From Rothia sp. (in: high G+C Gram-positive bacteria) (GTDB taxonomy: Bacteria > Actinomycetota > Actinomycetes > Actinomycetales > Micrococcaceae), in contig JAUMWB010000001.1 in the NCBI GenBank assembly GCA_030529845.1, positions 682,001 to 746,000 of the forward strand: 64,000 nucleotides of DNA, read 5' to 3'. The translations under genes and the position numbers were made by a program. This document shows, one piece after another, positions 44,242-53,110 of this stretch. Every line of letters starts with the position of its first letter. Positions within the stretch are counted from its first letter, which is position 1. Below the pieces are notes generated by a model that was not told the DNA's origin, ran no database searches, and saw only the letters and a program-made list of their open reading frames with translations.

Positions 44242-46959
44242 ATGACGTTTTCACAGCTCACTCCCGTCCCTGCCCTGTGGCCCGGGGTTGACCCTGCCTG
44301 GTCCCAGCAACTGCAGGTGCCCTCGTCCGCCCCGGTAGAGCACCCCGGTACCAGCCGCCGCTGGCACTACCTCGATAACGGCCCCGCCCTTGAGGCCGCC
44401 GGACGCACCCCTGTGGGTACCGTGCTGGCGGTACACGGCAACCCCACCTGGTCTTACCTCTGGCGGTCGGTTCTTGCGGCCGCTAGCGAGGCCGAGCACC
44501 CTTGGCGCGTAGTCGCCATTGACCAGCTCGATATGGGCTACTCCGAACGCACCGGCCTGACCCGCTCGCTCTCGGACCGCATCGCCGATGTGGGCGACTT
44601 TACCGCAGCCCTAGGCCTTGATTCGACAGAGCTTCCCCTGGTGACCCTGGCTCATGACTGGGGCGGACTCATCTCGCTGGGCTGGGCTCTACGCCACCGG
44701 GATATTGCCTCGGGGCTCATGCTGACCAACACCGCTGTCTATCATGACGCCGGTGAGAAGATTCCCGTTGCTCTGCAAGCTGCCCTCAACCCGGCGCTAC
44801 ATTCCTGGGCTACCGAAAAGTCCACAGCCTTTATCGATGTGACGCTTGGGCTAGCTCGGGGCGGTCTGGATGCAGCGGTCAAAAAAGCATATAAACTGCC
44901 CTACACCACTGCCGAACACCGGGTGGGCGTGCGCAATTTTGTGGCTGATATTCCCGCAACCGAAGCGGCAGCCAGCTACCGGCCTATGGTCTCTGTTGCC
45001 GAAGGTATCACCGAGCTAGATTTACCTGCCCTGATGCTCTGGGGCACCAAAGACCCGGTCTTCCAGCGCCGCTACATGGCAGATTTGGCTGCCCGCCTGC
45101 CGCAGGCCGATATCCACCGGTTTGAAACTGCCAGCCACCTGGTAGCAGAAGATGAAGACATCGCCAGCCCCATTCTGGCCTGGCTCACCGAGCACTTTGT
45201 TTCCGCAACTACCCAGCGCGAACTCCATCAGGCTGCCCGAGCCCAGCTGATCACTGACCAAGCCCCCTACCGCCCCATGGGAGCAGAACTGGCAGATCGG
45301 TCGGCCGACAGCTCCCTGGCAATCGTCGATATGAGTAGCAAGGGGGACGGCACACAGGTAGCTGCCCAGCTGTCGTGGTCTGAGCTGGCTGCCGAGGTTG
45401 ATCGGGTAGCCTCAGGCCTGCACCGGCTGGGGGTTAATCCCGGGGACCGCGTTAACCTGCTGGTTCCGCCCGGTATCAAGCTCACCACCCTGATTTATGC
45501 CTGCCTCAAGATTGGCGCTGTGATTGTTGTTGCCGATACCGGCCTGGGGGCAGCTGGGTTGACGCGTGCTCTCAAGGGGGCCCGCCCGTCCTGGCTGATC
45601 GGCATTCCGACTGCTCTGGCCCTGGCCCGTACCCTGGGCTGGCCCGGGCAGCGTATTGCAGCCGCTTCCTTGCCCGCTTCCGCCGCCCGCGCCCTGGGTG
45701 TGGTGGCCTCGGTTGATGACTTTGCAACCCCGGAGATTTTTGCGGCAGCTGACCCGGACCCCGATGCGGACGCCGCTATCCTCTACACCTCTGGATCTAC
45801 CGGCCCAGCTAAGGGCGTGGTCTACACCCACCGCCAGTTGGCCGCCATGAGAGACACGATCGCTGCCACCTATGATCTGGCAGCCGGAAGTGGTCTGGTC
45901 GCAGGCTTTGCCCCCTTCGCGCTGCTGGGCCCGGCCCTGGGTGCCACATCCGTCACCCCGGCCATGGACGTCACCAAACCTAAGACCCTGACCGCTTCCG
46001 CCCTGGCGTCCGCTGCCCAGGCTATCGGGGCAACCACAGTCTTTGCCTCACCGGCAGCGCTCATGAACGTACTCGAAACGGTCGATGGGCTCACCAGCCA
46101 GCAGCAGGCAGCCCTGGGGCAGGTGACTACCCTGCTCTCAGCCGGTGCCCCTATTACCTCTCCCCTGCTAGCCCGCCTGCAGGCCCTACTCCCGGCAGCC
46201 TCCCTGCATACCCCCTACGGCATGACTGAGGCTCTTCCCACCACAGACGTTTCCTTTGCCGAAATTCAGCAGGCTGAGCAGGACGCTTCAGACGGGCTTA
46301 CCGGAGCTGGCGGCGGGGTCTGTGTAGGTGTGCCCGTCCACGGGGCTGCCCTGCAGATCGCTCCCCTACTGTCGGATGGAACTGCCTCAACCGAGGTCAC
46401 TACCGAGCCCGGTATTACCGGTGAGATTCTGGTGTCTGCACCGCACATCAAGGACCGCTACGACACCCTCTGGGTCACCGAGCGCACCTCAAGTTCAACT
46501 CCCGGCTGGCACCGCACCGGCGATGTGGGGCATTTTGATGCTAGCGGACGCCTGTGGGTCGAGGGCCGTCTTGCCCACGTGCTGGTGACCGCCCAGGGTG
46601 TGCTCACCCCGGTCGCCCTGGAACAGGCCGCCGAGCTCGATGCCGAGGTGCGCCGGGCAGCAGCCGTGGCGACCGGCCCGGCCGGGGCGGCGTCCGTCCT
46701 GATCGTGGCCGAAGTTGGCACCACCTTCCGGGGTAAGAAGACCCGCAACGGTCTGGCACCAGCCGACCTAGCCCAGCGGGTGCGGGAGCGGGTACTGGCT
46801 GAGACCGGCTTAGAGGTATCGGCTGTGCTGGTAGTTGCGGAGCACCCCACCGATGTGCGGCACAACTCGAAGATTGACCGCCCGGTGCTTGCTGCCTGGG
46901 CCCAGCAGCTGCTGGAAGGCAAGCGGGCCCGTCTGGGCAAGGGGGTTATCGCGTGGTAG
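44242..46959 (+). CDS. oleBC: OleBC fusion: beta-lactone decarboxylase plus beta-lactone synthetase
   Basis: A 905-residue two-domain protein. Residues about 1-310 are an alpha/beta hydrolase of the haloalkane dehalogenase type (HGNPTWSYLW at about 65-74; nucleophile Asp139 in LAHDWGGL), matching OleB, which splits a beta-lactone to a cis-olefin. Residues about 340-905 are an AMP-forming ligase-like domain (ILYTSGSTGPAKG near 512; YGMTEALPTTD), matching OleC, which closes the beta-lactone. Fused OleBC is known in Micrococcus and other actinobacteria. It is 10 bases from oleA and overlaps oleD by seven bases. Confidence 0.93.
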   Translation: MTFSQLTPVPALWPGVDPAWSQQLQVPSSAPVEHPGTSRRWHYLDNGPALEAAGRTPVGTVLAVHGNPTWSYLWRSVLAAASEAEHPWRVVAIDQLDMGYSERTGLTRSLSDRIADVGDFTAALGLDSTELPLVTLAHDWGGLISLGWALRHRDIASGLMLTNTAVYHDAGEKIPVALQAALNPALHSWATEKSTAFIDVTLGLARGGLDAAVKKAYKLPYTTAEHRVGVRNFVADIPATEAAASYRPMVSVAEGITELDLPALMLWGTKDPVFQRRYMADLAARLPQADIHRFETASHLVAEDEDIASPILAWLTEHFVSATTQRELHQAARAQLITDQAPYRPMGAELADRSADSSLAIVDMSSKGDGTQVAAQLSWSELAAEVDRVASGLHRLGVNPGDRVNLLVPPGIKLTTLIYACLKIGAVIVVADTGLGAAGLTRALKGARPSWLIGIPTALALARTLGWPGQRIAAASLPASAARALGVVASVDDFATPEIFAAADPDPDADAAILYTSGSTGPAKGVVYTHRQLAAMRDTIAATYDLAAGSGLVAGFAPFALLGPALGATSVTPAMDVTKPKTLTASALASAAQAIGATTVFASPAALMNVLETVDGLTSQQQAALGQVTTLLSAGAPITSPLLARLQALLPAASLHTPYGMTEALPTTDVSFAEIQQAEQDASDGLTGAGGGVCVGVPVHGAALQIAPLLSDGTASTEVTTEPGITGEILVSAPHIKDRYDTLWVTERTSSSTPGWHRTGDVGHFDASGRLWVEGRLAHVLVTAQGVLTPVALEQAAELDAEVRRAAAVATGPAGAASVLIVAEVGTTFRGKKTRNGLAPADLAQRVRERVLAETGLEVSAVLVVAEHPTDVRHNSKIDRPVLAAWAQQLLEGKRARLGKGVIAW

Positions 46960-48023
46960 TCTCGTTGCGTCCGCTCGCCCCCGAGTTCTGTCGGCCAGCC
47001 CGTGCTGAGCGGGTGCTGGTCACCGGTGCCTCTGGGCTTCTTGGCCGCGAAGTCGTCTTTGCTCTGCTCCGTGCCGGCTACTCTGTGCGAGCCTTTCAAC
47101 GTGGAGACTCCGGTATCGCCGAGATACTCCCTGCCCACCTGGCCAACCACTTTGACCAGGTGCAGGGTTCTCTCACCGACCAGCTGGCGGTCCGCCGGGC
47201 TGTCACCGACGTTCAGGGTGTTATCCACCTGGCAGCCAAGGTATCTGTGGTCGGAGACTGGGAGGATTACCGGCAGGTCAATATTGAGGGCACCCGCACC
47301 CTGCTCGATGCCGCCCGTGCAGTGGGTATCGGTAAGTTCCTGCACACGTCCTCGCCCTCGGTAGCCCATACGGGGGCCTCGATCGTAGGCGAGGGCAACC
47401 CACCTGCCAGCCCCCGTCACGCGCGGGGCAACTATGCCCGTTCTAAGGCCGAGTCTGAGATGCTAGCCCTAAGCTACGATGCGGATAATTTCTGGGTGGG
47501 TGTGCTGCGCCCCCATATCGTTTGGGGCCCCGGCGATACCCAGCTGGTGGAACGAGTGCTAGAACGCGCCGCTGCTGGCCGCCTGCCCCTGCTCAATCGG
47601 GGCACAGCCATGATCGACACCCTCTACATCGACAACGGGGCGGACGCCTTCGTGCGTGGCTACCAGCGTCTTGAGACTATCCGCGGGGTGCCCCTGGTGG
47701 TGACGAACGGCCAGCCCCGCCCGGTCGGTGAAATTATCTCCGGTATGTGTAGCGCCTGCGGCGTCAAGCCCCCGGCTTACTCGCTACCGGCGTCCGTGGC
47801 CTACGGGCTGGGTTTGGCCTTGGAAAAGGTCTGGGCCCGTTGTGCCCCCGGGCAGATTCCCCCGCTGACCTCTTTCTTAGCCGAGCAGCTCTCCACCGCC
47901 CACTGGTTCGACCAGCGCACCACCCGGGAGCTTCTGGGCTGGTCCCCGGCTGTTTCCCTGGATGAGGGGTATGAGCGGCTGGGTGATTTCTACGGTCGAA
48001 GATTCGCAGCAACTACTAACTAG
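46953..48023 (+). CDS. oleD: OleD, 2-alkyl-3-oxoalkanoate reductase
   Basis: NAD(P)-dependent extended short-chain reductase that reduces the OleA product to the beta-hydroxy acid used by OleC. The 356-residue protein has the nucleotide-binding motif VTGASGLLGREV near the N-terminus, a Ser (LHTSSPS) and the Tyr-Lys pair NYARSKAE. The GTG start at 46953 overlaps the oleBC stop, so translation is coupled. It ends the olefin operon; structured element B lies just downstream. Confidence 0.92.
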   Translation: MVVSLRPLAPEFCRPARAERVLVTGASGLLGREVVFALLRAGYSVRAFQRGDSGIAEILPAHLANHFDQVQGSLTDQLAVRRAVTDVQGVIHLAAKVSVVGDWEDYRQVNIEGTRTLLDAARAVGIGKFLHTSSPSVAHTGASIVGEGNPPASPRHARGNYARSKAESEMLALSYDADNFWVGVLRPHIVWGPGDTQLVERVLERAAAGRLPLLNRGTAMIDTLYIDNGADAFVRGYQRLETIRGVPLVVTNGQPRPVGEIISGMCSACGVKPPAYSLPASVAYGLGLALEKVWARCAPGQIPPLTSFLAEQLSTAHWFDQRTTRELLGWSPAVSLDEGYERLGDFYGRRFAATTN

Positions 48024-48036
48024 CTCATCTCACATA

Positions 48037-48140
48037 GGCAGGCAGAGCGCCGTCGGCCAGCTGGACCGGGGCTGGCGGTGAATTGGGCGAGCGCCCCGCG
48101 CGAGCCCAAGAGGGTCGCTGACCTAGGCGTTCTGCCTGCC
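48037..48140 (+). repeat. Structured intergenic element, copy B
   Basis: The outer stem pairs 48037-48051 with 48126-48140 (15 positions, one G-U). Inside are GTCGGC/GCTGAC, a six-base bulge, GACC/GGTC, and a 23-base hairpin at 48085-48107 of the form GGGC-GA-GCGC-CCC-GCGC-GA-GCCC, with a symmetric GA/GA internal loop that can form tandem sheared pairs. The words GGGGCTGGCG(G)TGAAT and GAGGGTC are shared with copy A. It fills the gap between convergent oleD and mutM and could also end both transcripts. Confidence 0.65.
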
Positions 48141-48152
48141 GTCTGATGATGG

Positions 48153-49106
48153 TTACATTCCTCTGGGTTTCCGTTGGCAATGGGGGCACCGGTAGGAGCT
48201 CCTGCCCCCGAAGGGCTCCCGCACCATCAGCGAGATGCGCCCCGCTTCTAGGCAGCGGTGGCAGGGCTGGCCTGCCTGCCCGTAGGCCTTGAGGGAGCGG
48301 TCGAAGTAGCCCGATTCTCCGTTGACATTAACGTAGAGGGCATCGAAGCTGGTGCCGCCCTGGGCCAGGGCGTCCCGCATGACCGTGCGCGCAGCGTCCA
48401 CGAGTTCACGGGCGGTTGAGGCGGAGATACTCTTGGCCGGTTTAGCGTAGTGCAGGCGGGCTCTCCAGAGGGCCTCGTCGGCGTAGATGTTGCCCACCCC
48501 GGAGATAGCGCTTTGATTGAGCAGGAGCTTTTTGATGCCTGTGGAGGTCCCCAGCATGGTGCGTCTGAACTGCCCAAAGTCGAAGTAGGGGTCAAGCGGG
48601 TCACGGGCGATGTGGGCAACAGCCTGCGGGATCAGGGGCAGGCTCAGAGCGGACGCGGACGCCCCCGGCACCGGCTGCCCGGCGGCGTTGTGCACGGGCA
48701 GCAGGGGGCTTACAAACATGCCGCCGAAAATACGCTGGTCCACAAAGCGCAGGGTGAGCGGGGCTTCGCGCCCGCTCTCATCGGTTGCACCGGCTAGGTC
48801 AATGAGCACCTTGAGGTGCTTTTCTGCTGGCAGCTCGGGGTCTTTGAGGAGCACCTGGCCGCTCATGCCCAGGTGAACTACCAGGGCAAAGTCTTCGTTG
48901 CCCTCAAAGAGCAGCCAGAGGTACTTACCTCGTCTTGCCACATCGATAATCCTTTGACCTGTGAGTAGCCGCTCGAAATCCACCGGCCCGGCCTCGTGGC
49001 GCCGCACCGAGCGTCCGTCCACCACCTGCACGCGCTCCATCAGTGCCCCCAGGATGTGCCCGGCTAGACCCCGGCGAACCACCTCAACCTCGGGTAACTC
49101 TGGCAT
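48153..49106 (-). CDS. mutM: Formamidopyrimidine-DNA glycosylase
   Basis: Removes oxidised purines such as 8-oxoguanine. The 317-residue protein starts with the catalytic PELPEVE (Pro2, Glu3), has LVVHLGMSGQ and NIYADEALW, and ends in the zinc finger with paired cysteines (CHRC and CPHC). The ATG at 49106 has AGGCGGAG upstream. About 35 residues around 170-200 are longer than in common forms. In many actinobacteria it follows smc; here the olefin operon intervenes. Confidence 0.95.
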   Translation of the reverse strand: MPELPEVEVVRRGLAGHILGALMERVQVVDGRSVRRHEAGPVDFERLLTGQRIIDVARRGKYLWLLFEGNEDFALVVHLGMSGQVLLKDPELPAEKHLKVLIDLAGATDESGREAPLTLRFVDQRIFGGMFVSPLLPVHNAAGQPVPGASASALSLPLIPQAVAHIARDPLDPYFDFGQFRRTMLGTSTGIKKLLLNQSAISGVGNIYADEALWRARLHYAKPAKSISASTARELVDAARTVMRDALAQGGTSFDALYVNVNGESGYFDRSLKAYGQAGQPCHRCLEAGRISLMVREPFGGRSSYRCPHCQRKPRGM

Positions 49107-49272
49107 ATTCACTCCGCCTTTCGAAAAATGAAAAAATATGCACCGCGTGGTGCCCACACCTTGAACATATCAGGTGCAGAATAGACCCTGTGCATTCTCA
49201 CCTGCAACCAGCCTACTGATATTGAGCTGGTGGCAGGGGTAGAACCAACCCTTCTGTATCAAGGAGAGACTT

Positions 49273-50781
49273 TTGTCGACACCCCCACCCCCCAGAGGGC
49301 AGCACGCCGATGTGCCGTCCTTCGCCCACGAGCAAGAGGGCTTCCAGCAGGGGCTCAAGCCCCGCCAGATTCAGATGATTGCCATGGGCGGTTCTATCGG
49401 AACCGGCCTCTTTCTCGGCGCGGGCGGACGCCTGCACGATGCTGGCCCCTCCCTCATCTTCCTCTACGCGATTGCCGGTTTTTTCGGTTACATGATTTTG
49501 CGGCAGCTGGGTGAACTGGTCAGTTACCGTCCCTCGTCCGGCTCTTTCGTCAGCTACACCCGCGAATTTTACGGCGAAAAATGGGCCTTCTTCGTGGGCT
49601 GGATGTACTGGTTCTCCTGGGCCGCTACCGCCATTGTGGACGCCACCGCTATCGCCATCTACTTCAACTGGTTTGGCCAGTACATCCCTGCTATCGAGCA
49701 GATTGACCAGTGGGTCGTGGCCCTCATCGTCATTGTTGTGGTGGTATCGATGAACCTGATTTCGGTCAAAATCTTCGGTGAACTGGAGTTCTGGTTTGCC
49801 CTGATTAAGGTCGGCTCCCTGGTGCTCTTCATGATCATCGGTATCTTCTTCGTTATCTTCGGTACCCCCACCGGCTCACCCGTGGGCTTTACCCACATCG
49901 CCGAGTCCGGTTTCCTGCCCAACGGCCTGATGGCGGCACTGGTTGTCTCCCAGGGTGTTATCTTCGCCTACTCCGGCATTGAGCTGGTCGGTACTGCCTC
50001 GGGTGAAATTAAGGACCCCCGCAAGGCTATCCCCAAGGCCATCAACACCGTGGTCTGGCGTATTGCCCTCTTCTATGTAGGCTCCGTACTGTTGCTCTCC
50101 CTGCTGCTACCTTACGAAGCCTACTCGGCTGACGAATCTCCCTTCGTGACCTTCTTCGGTTCCATCGGTGTGGACTACGCCGCCCCCATCATGCAGCTGG
50201 TGGTCATTACCGCAGCGGCCTCATCGCTGAATGCGGGTCTCTACTCCACCGGCCGTATCACCCACTCTATGGCTATGAACGGCTCAGCTCCCCGTTTCAC
50301 CGGGGCAATGAGTAAGTCGGGCGTACCCATCGGCGGCATTCTACTCACCGGCGCGGTAGCCCTGCTCGGAGTGGCTATCAACTACTGGAAGCCCTCCGAG
50401 GCCTTCGAAATCGTCCTCAACATCTCAGCTGTCTGTATCGTGATTGGCTGGATGGCTATCACGCTCCCCCACCTACGTTTTGTAGCCATGGCCCGCCGGG
50501 GCCAGCGTGTCCGCCCCGAATATCGGGCTCCCCTAGCTCCCGTGACCAACTGGCTGACCATGGCCTTCTTGGTGGGTGTTCTGGTGCTGATCGCCTTCGA
50601 CTACCCCATCGGCACCTACGCCCTGGCCGCTATGGCCCTGGTAGTACCGATTCTGGTTATTGGCTGGTTGGCCGTCCGCAAGCGGGTTCGGGCTCTAGCA
50701 GCCGAGCGTGCCCAGCAGGTATCCACCCAGACCACCTCGATTAACATCGTGGGTAGGGACGACGAGATCGGTCTGCCCTAG
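49273..50781 (+). CDS. APC-family amino acid permease
   Basis: A 502-residue, 12-segment transporter of the AAT group of amino acid/proton symporters. The start of the family core is QIQMIAMGGSIGTGLFLGAG, followed by RPSSGSFVSYTREFYGEKW and GWMYWFSWAATAIVD. It resembles the AnsP/CycA/GabP branch; L-asparagine or a similar amino acid is plausible but unproven. The TTG start at 49273 has AAGGAGAG at a good distance. It lies alone between mutM and rnc and ends at a shared terminator. Confidence 0.88.
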   Translation: MSTPPPPRGQHADVPSFAHEQEGFQQGLKPRQIQMIAMGGSIGTGLFLGAGGRLHDAGPSLIFLYAIAGFFGYMILRQLGELVSYRPSSGSFVSYTREFYGEKWAFFVGWMYWFSWAATAIVDATAIAIYFNWFGQYIPAIEQIDQWVVALIVIVVVVSMNLISVKIFGELEFWFALIKVGSLVLFMIIGIFFVIFGTPTGSPVGFTHIAESGFLPNGLMAALVVSQGVIFAYSGIELVGTASGEIKDPRKAIPKAINTVVWRIALFYVGSVLLLSLLLPYEAYSADESPFVTFFGSIGVDYAAPIMQLVVITAAASSLNAGLYSTGRITHSMAMNGSAPRFTGAMSKSGVPIGGILLTGAVALLGVAINYWKPSEAFEIVLNISAVCIVIGWMAITLPHLRFVAMARRGQRVRPEYRAPLAPVTNWLTMAFLVGVLVLIAFDYPIGTYALAAMALVVPILVIGWLAVRKRVRALAAERAQQVSTQTTSINIVGRDDEIGLP

Positions 50782-50811
50782 CTCCCAGCACAGCAAGAGG
50801 CAGAGAAAAAG

Positions 50812-50856
50812 AAGGGGCGGGCCCACCGTTTGATACGGTGGACCCGCCCTCCTTTT
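50812..50856. terminator. Terminator between the permease gene and rnc
   Basis: GGGCGGGcCCACCGT pairs with ACGGTGGaCCCGCCC (one mismatch) around a five-base loop, followed by TCCTTTT on + and by CTTCTTTTTCTC on the - strand, so it can serve both converging genes. Confidence 0.88.
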
Positions 50857-50892
50857 GAGCACTGCATTGAGGTTCTGCAGACAGCCGGGGCT

Positions 50893-51576
50893 TTAGCCGT
50901 AAACCTTATAGTAGGCCTGCTCAGCGGCCATACGCTCAGCTTCTTTTTTGCTGGTGCCCTTGCCCTGACCCATCACCTTGCCAGCCAAGAGAACCTTGGC
51001 AGTGTAGCGGCGAGCGTGGTCAGGGCCGGTGCCCTCCACCTCGTAGACGGGTTCGCCGGTTCCCTGGGCTGCGGCGTACTCCTGGATCTCAGTCTTCCAG
51101 TCACGGCCCACGTTCAGGGTTTTGTTATCGTCTAGCAGGTGCGCAGTATGGTCAAGCACCAACTGGTGGGCAGCTTTAGCCCCGTGCTTCATGTACACGG
51201 CGCCGAAGACAGCCTCCATGGTGTCAGCCAGAATAGAATCCTTATCGGCACCACCGCTTTTCTTCTCCCCCTTACCCAGGCGGACGCAGGGCCCCAGCTT
51301 GAGGCTGCGGGCCAGGTTTGCCAGGGTGCGGGTGGAAACAATCACGTGGTGGCGCTTGACCAGCTCACCCTCGGGCAGGTCAGGGAATTTGATGTAGAGC
51401 TCTGAGGCGACGGCCAGCGACAGCACCGAGTCACCCAGGAATTCTAGGCGCTCGTTGTGGGGTATGCCGCCGTTTTCAAAGGAGTAGGAGCGGTGAGTCA
51501 TTGCAAGCTGAAACGTCTCGGTATCGAGATCGATACCGAGACGTTTCAGAAACTCTTGTGATGCAGAGTTAGTCAT
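50893..51576 (-). CDS. rnc: Ribonuclease III
   Basis: Cuts double-stranded RNA in rRNA processing and decay. The 227-residue protein has the signature NERLEFLGDS (41-50), the second acidic site DTMEAVFGAVY and a C-terminal double-stranded RNA-binding domain ending GTSKKEAERMAAEQAY. It follows rpmF by 10 bases in the usual actinobacterial order DUF177-rpmF-rnc. Confidence 0.96.
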   Translation of the reverse strand: MTNSASQEFLKRLGIDLDTETFQLAMTHRSYSFENGGIPHNERLEFLGDSVLSLAVASELYIKFPDLPEGELVKRHHVIVSTRTLANLARSLKLGPCVRLGKGEKKSGGADKDSILADTMEAVFGAVYMKHGAKAAHQLVLDHTAHLLDDNKTLNVGRDWKTEIQEYAAAQGTGEPVYEVEGTGPDHARRYTAKVLLAGKVMGQGKGTSKKEAERMAAEQAYYKVYG

Positions 51577-51586
51577 AAGGCGCGAA

Positions 51587-51790
51587 TTAGGCGTCAGCTA
51601 CCTTGCGGCCCTTGTACTCGTAGAAGAGTTCGTTGCCGGCTGAGTCAGTCACGAGCTTTGCCTGGTGGGGCAGGGAGTAGGTGACGCGACCGTTTTCTAC
51701 GGTCTTGACCAGCTGAGGAACGGAAGCCTTCCACTGGGAACGGCGGGCGCGGGTGTTAGCACGGGACATTTTCCGCTTGGGAACAGCCAC
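51587..51790 (-). CDS. rpmF: Ribosomal protein bL32
   Basis: A 67-residue large-subunit protein beginning [20 protein letters not shown]. It lacks the two CxxC zinc pairs of the other paralogue type, so it is a zinc-independent form. GTG start at 51790. It lies between the DUF177 gene and rnc, as in most bacteria. Confidence 0.96.
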   Translation of the reverse strand: MAVPKRKMSRANTRARRSQWKASVPQLVKTVENGRVTYSLPHQAKLVTDSAGNELFYEYKGRKVADA

Positions 51791-51823
51791 AGCTATCTCT
51801 TTTCTCTTGTTGCTTTATAAGTT

Positions 51824-52411
51824 TTATTTGTCGTTCGCATCGAGCAACGCTGATAGCGCGTTCCACCGGGGGTCGATGACCTCATGATGGTGCTCGGGGT
51901 CGTCCTCAAGGCGTGCACCACATTCGGAGCACAGGCCCTGGCAGGAGTCACTGCAAACAGGTTGGAACGGCAGTTGAAGAATCACTGCGTCCCGCAGCGC
52001 CGGTTCGAGATCAATTTCATCGTTCTCTACGGCGTACTGCTCATCTACTTCATCTTCGGGGCCGCCTTCGGGGGCCTTCTCGAAAACAAAAAGCTCTTGA
52101 ACATCGGCTGTAACATCAAAGTCAACCGGGTCTAGGCAGAGGCTGCATTCACCGGAAACGGTGACAGTTGCAGTACCAGTTACCAAGATACCATCTGAAA
52201 CGGATTCCAGGCGAACATTGAGGTCAATGTCGCTGCCTTCTTCCGCCTCAATCAGAGCGTTGCCAAAATTGCTTGGCGCTGGCAGAACTTCATCAAGGGT
52301 CTCCATAGCGCCCGGGCGATGAGCTAGATCTCGAACCGAGATCTTAAGGGGCGATGAATCTTTTCGTGAAATGACGAACTCCCTATCGAATGTTTTAAAC
52401 CAAGTACCCAT
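51824..52411 (-). CDS. YceD/DUF177 family protein
   Basis: A 195-residue protein of the family regularly paired with rpmF and linked to 23S rRNA accumulation. An N-terminal extension precedes ISVRDLAHRPGAM; the acidic region and the cysteine sets CSLCLDP and CSDSCQGLCSECGARL are visible. It directly precedes rpmF. Confidence 0.92.
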   Translation of the reverse strand: MGTWFKTFDREFVISRKDSSPLKISVRDLAHRPGAMETLDEVLPAPSNFGNALIEAEEGSDIDLNVRLESVSDGILVTGTATVTVSGECSLCLDPVDFDVTADVQELFVFEKAPEGGPEDEVDEQYAVENDEIDLEPALRDAVILQLPFQPVCSDSCQGLCSECGARLEDDPEHHHEVIDPRWNALSALLDANDK

Positions 52412-52475
52412 TTTAGGGGTTTAAGACCAGCCGAATCAAGCGCTCTCTGATTAACCCCCTGTTTGGCTGACCACA

Positions 52476-52964
52476 TTAATCCTTGATGTATTTCTCTGGG
52501 TAAAGTGCCCGCTGCACCGCCCGCGGAACGAAAGCACGGACGTCCCCTCCATAGCCTGCCACCTCTTTGACGATGGTGGAGGAAATATGGTTGTACTTGG
52601 GATCACCGGCGATAAAGCTGGTCTCAACTCCGGCGATATGCCGGTTCATGGAGGCCATGGGGGCTTCGTATTCGTAGTCAACGGTGTTGCGAAGCCCCTT
52701 CACAATGAGCACAGAGCCCTGCTCTCGCACAAAGTTAGCCAGCAGCTGCCCCTCGGGGAGCACCTTGGCACTCACCCCGTCGAACAGGGCAAAGGTTTCT
52801 TCAACCATGGCAACGCGCTCTTCGAGGCTAAAACGATACTTTTTCTTAGAATTGTGAGAGACCGCGACAATGACATTGCCGTAGATTTTGGCGGCGCGGG
52901 TGATGATTTCGACGTGACCGTTGTGGATGGGGTCAAAGGAACCGGGGCAGACAACCAATTGCAT
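52476..52964 (-). CDS. coaD: Pantetheine-phosphate adenylyltransferase
   Basis: Makes dephospho-CoA in coenzyme A synthesis. The 162-residue protein has GSFDPIHNGH (8-17), KGLRNTVDYEYE and the ISSTIVKE motif near the C-terminus. ATG start at 52964. It stands upstream of the DUF177-rpmF-rnc group; the usual neighbour rsmD is 2.1 kb away, separated by two accessory genes. Confidence 0.96.
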   Translation of the reverse strand: MQLVVCPGSFDPIHNGHVEIITRAAKIYGNVIVAVSHNSKKKYRFSLEERVAMVEETFALFDGVSAKVLPEGQLLANFVREQGSVLIVKGLRNTVDYEYEAPMASMNRHIAGVETSFIAGDPKYNHISSTIVKEVAGYGGDVRAFVPRAVQRALYPEKYIKD

Positions 52965-53110
52965 GTCTCTAGGCTACCGCAGGTTGGTTAGGTATGACAC
53001 ACTGTGTCATGCTGTCTTAGCTTCCTTTGCTCGGCCGGTAATCTGGGGTCAGTAGATACGGACGCCCGCTGTCAAGCAAGTCTGCGGGTCAAGAGAGGGG
53101 CAGGTTACCT

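Noticed and set aside
46458-47420. A 320-codon open frame on the - strand within oleBC and oleD
   Set aside because: It lies fully antisense to two well-supported genes, has no ribosome-binding site and its translation is arginine/threonine-rich without any family likeness. Such frames are common opposite high-GC genes.
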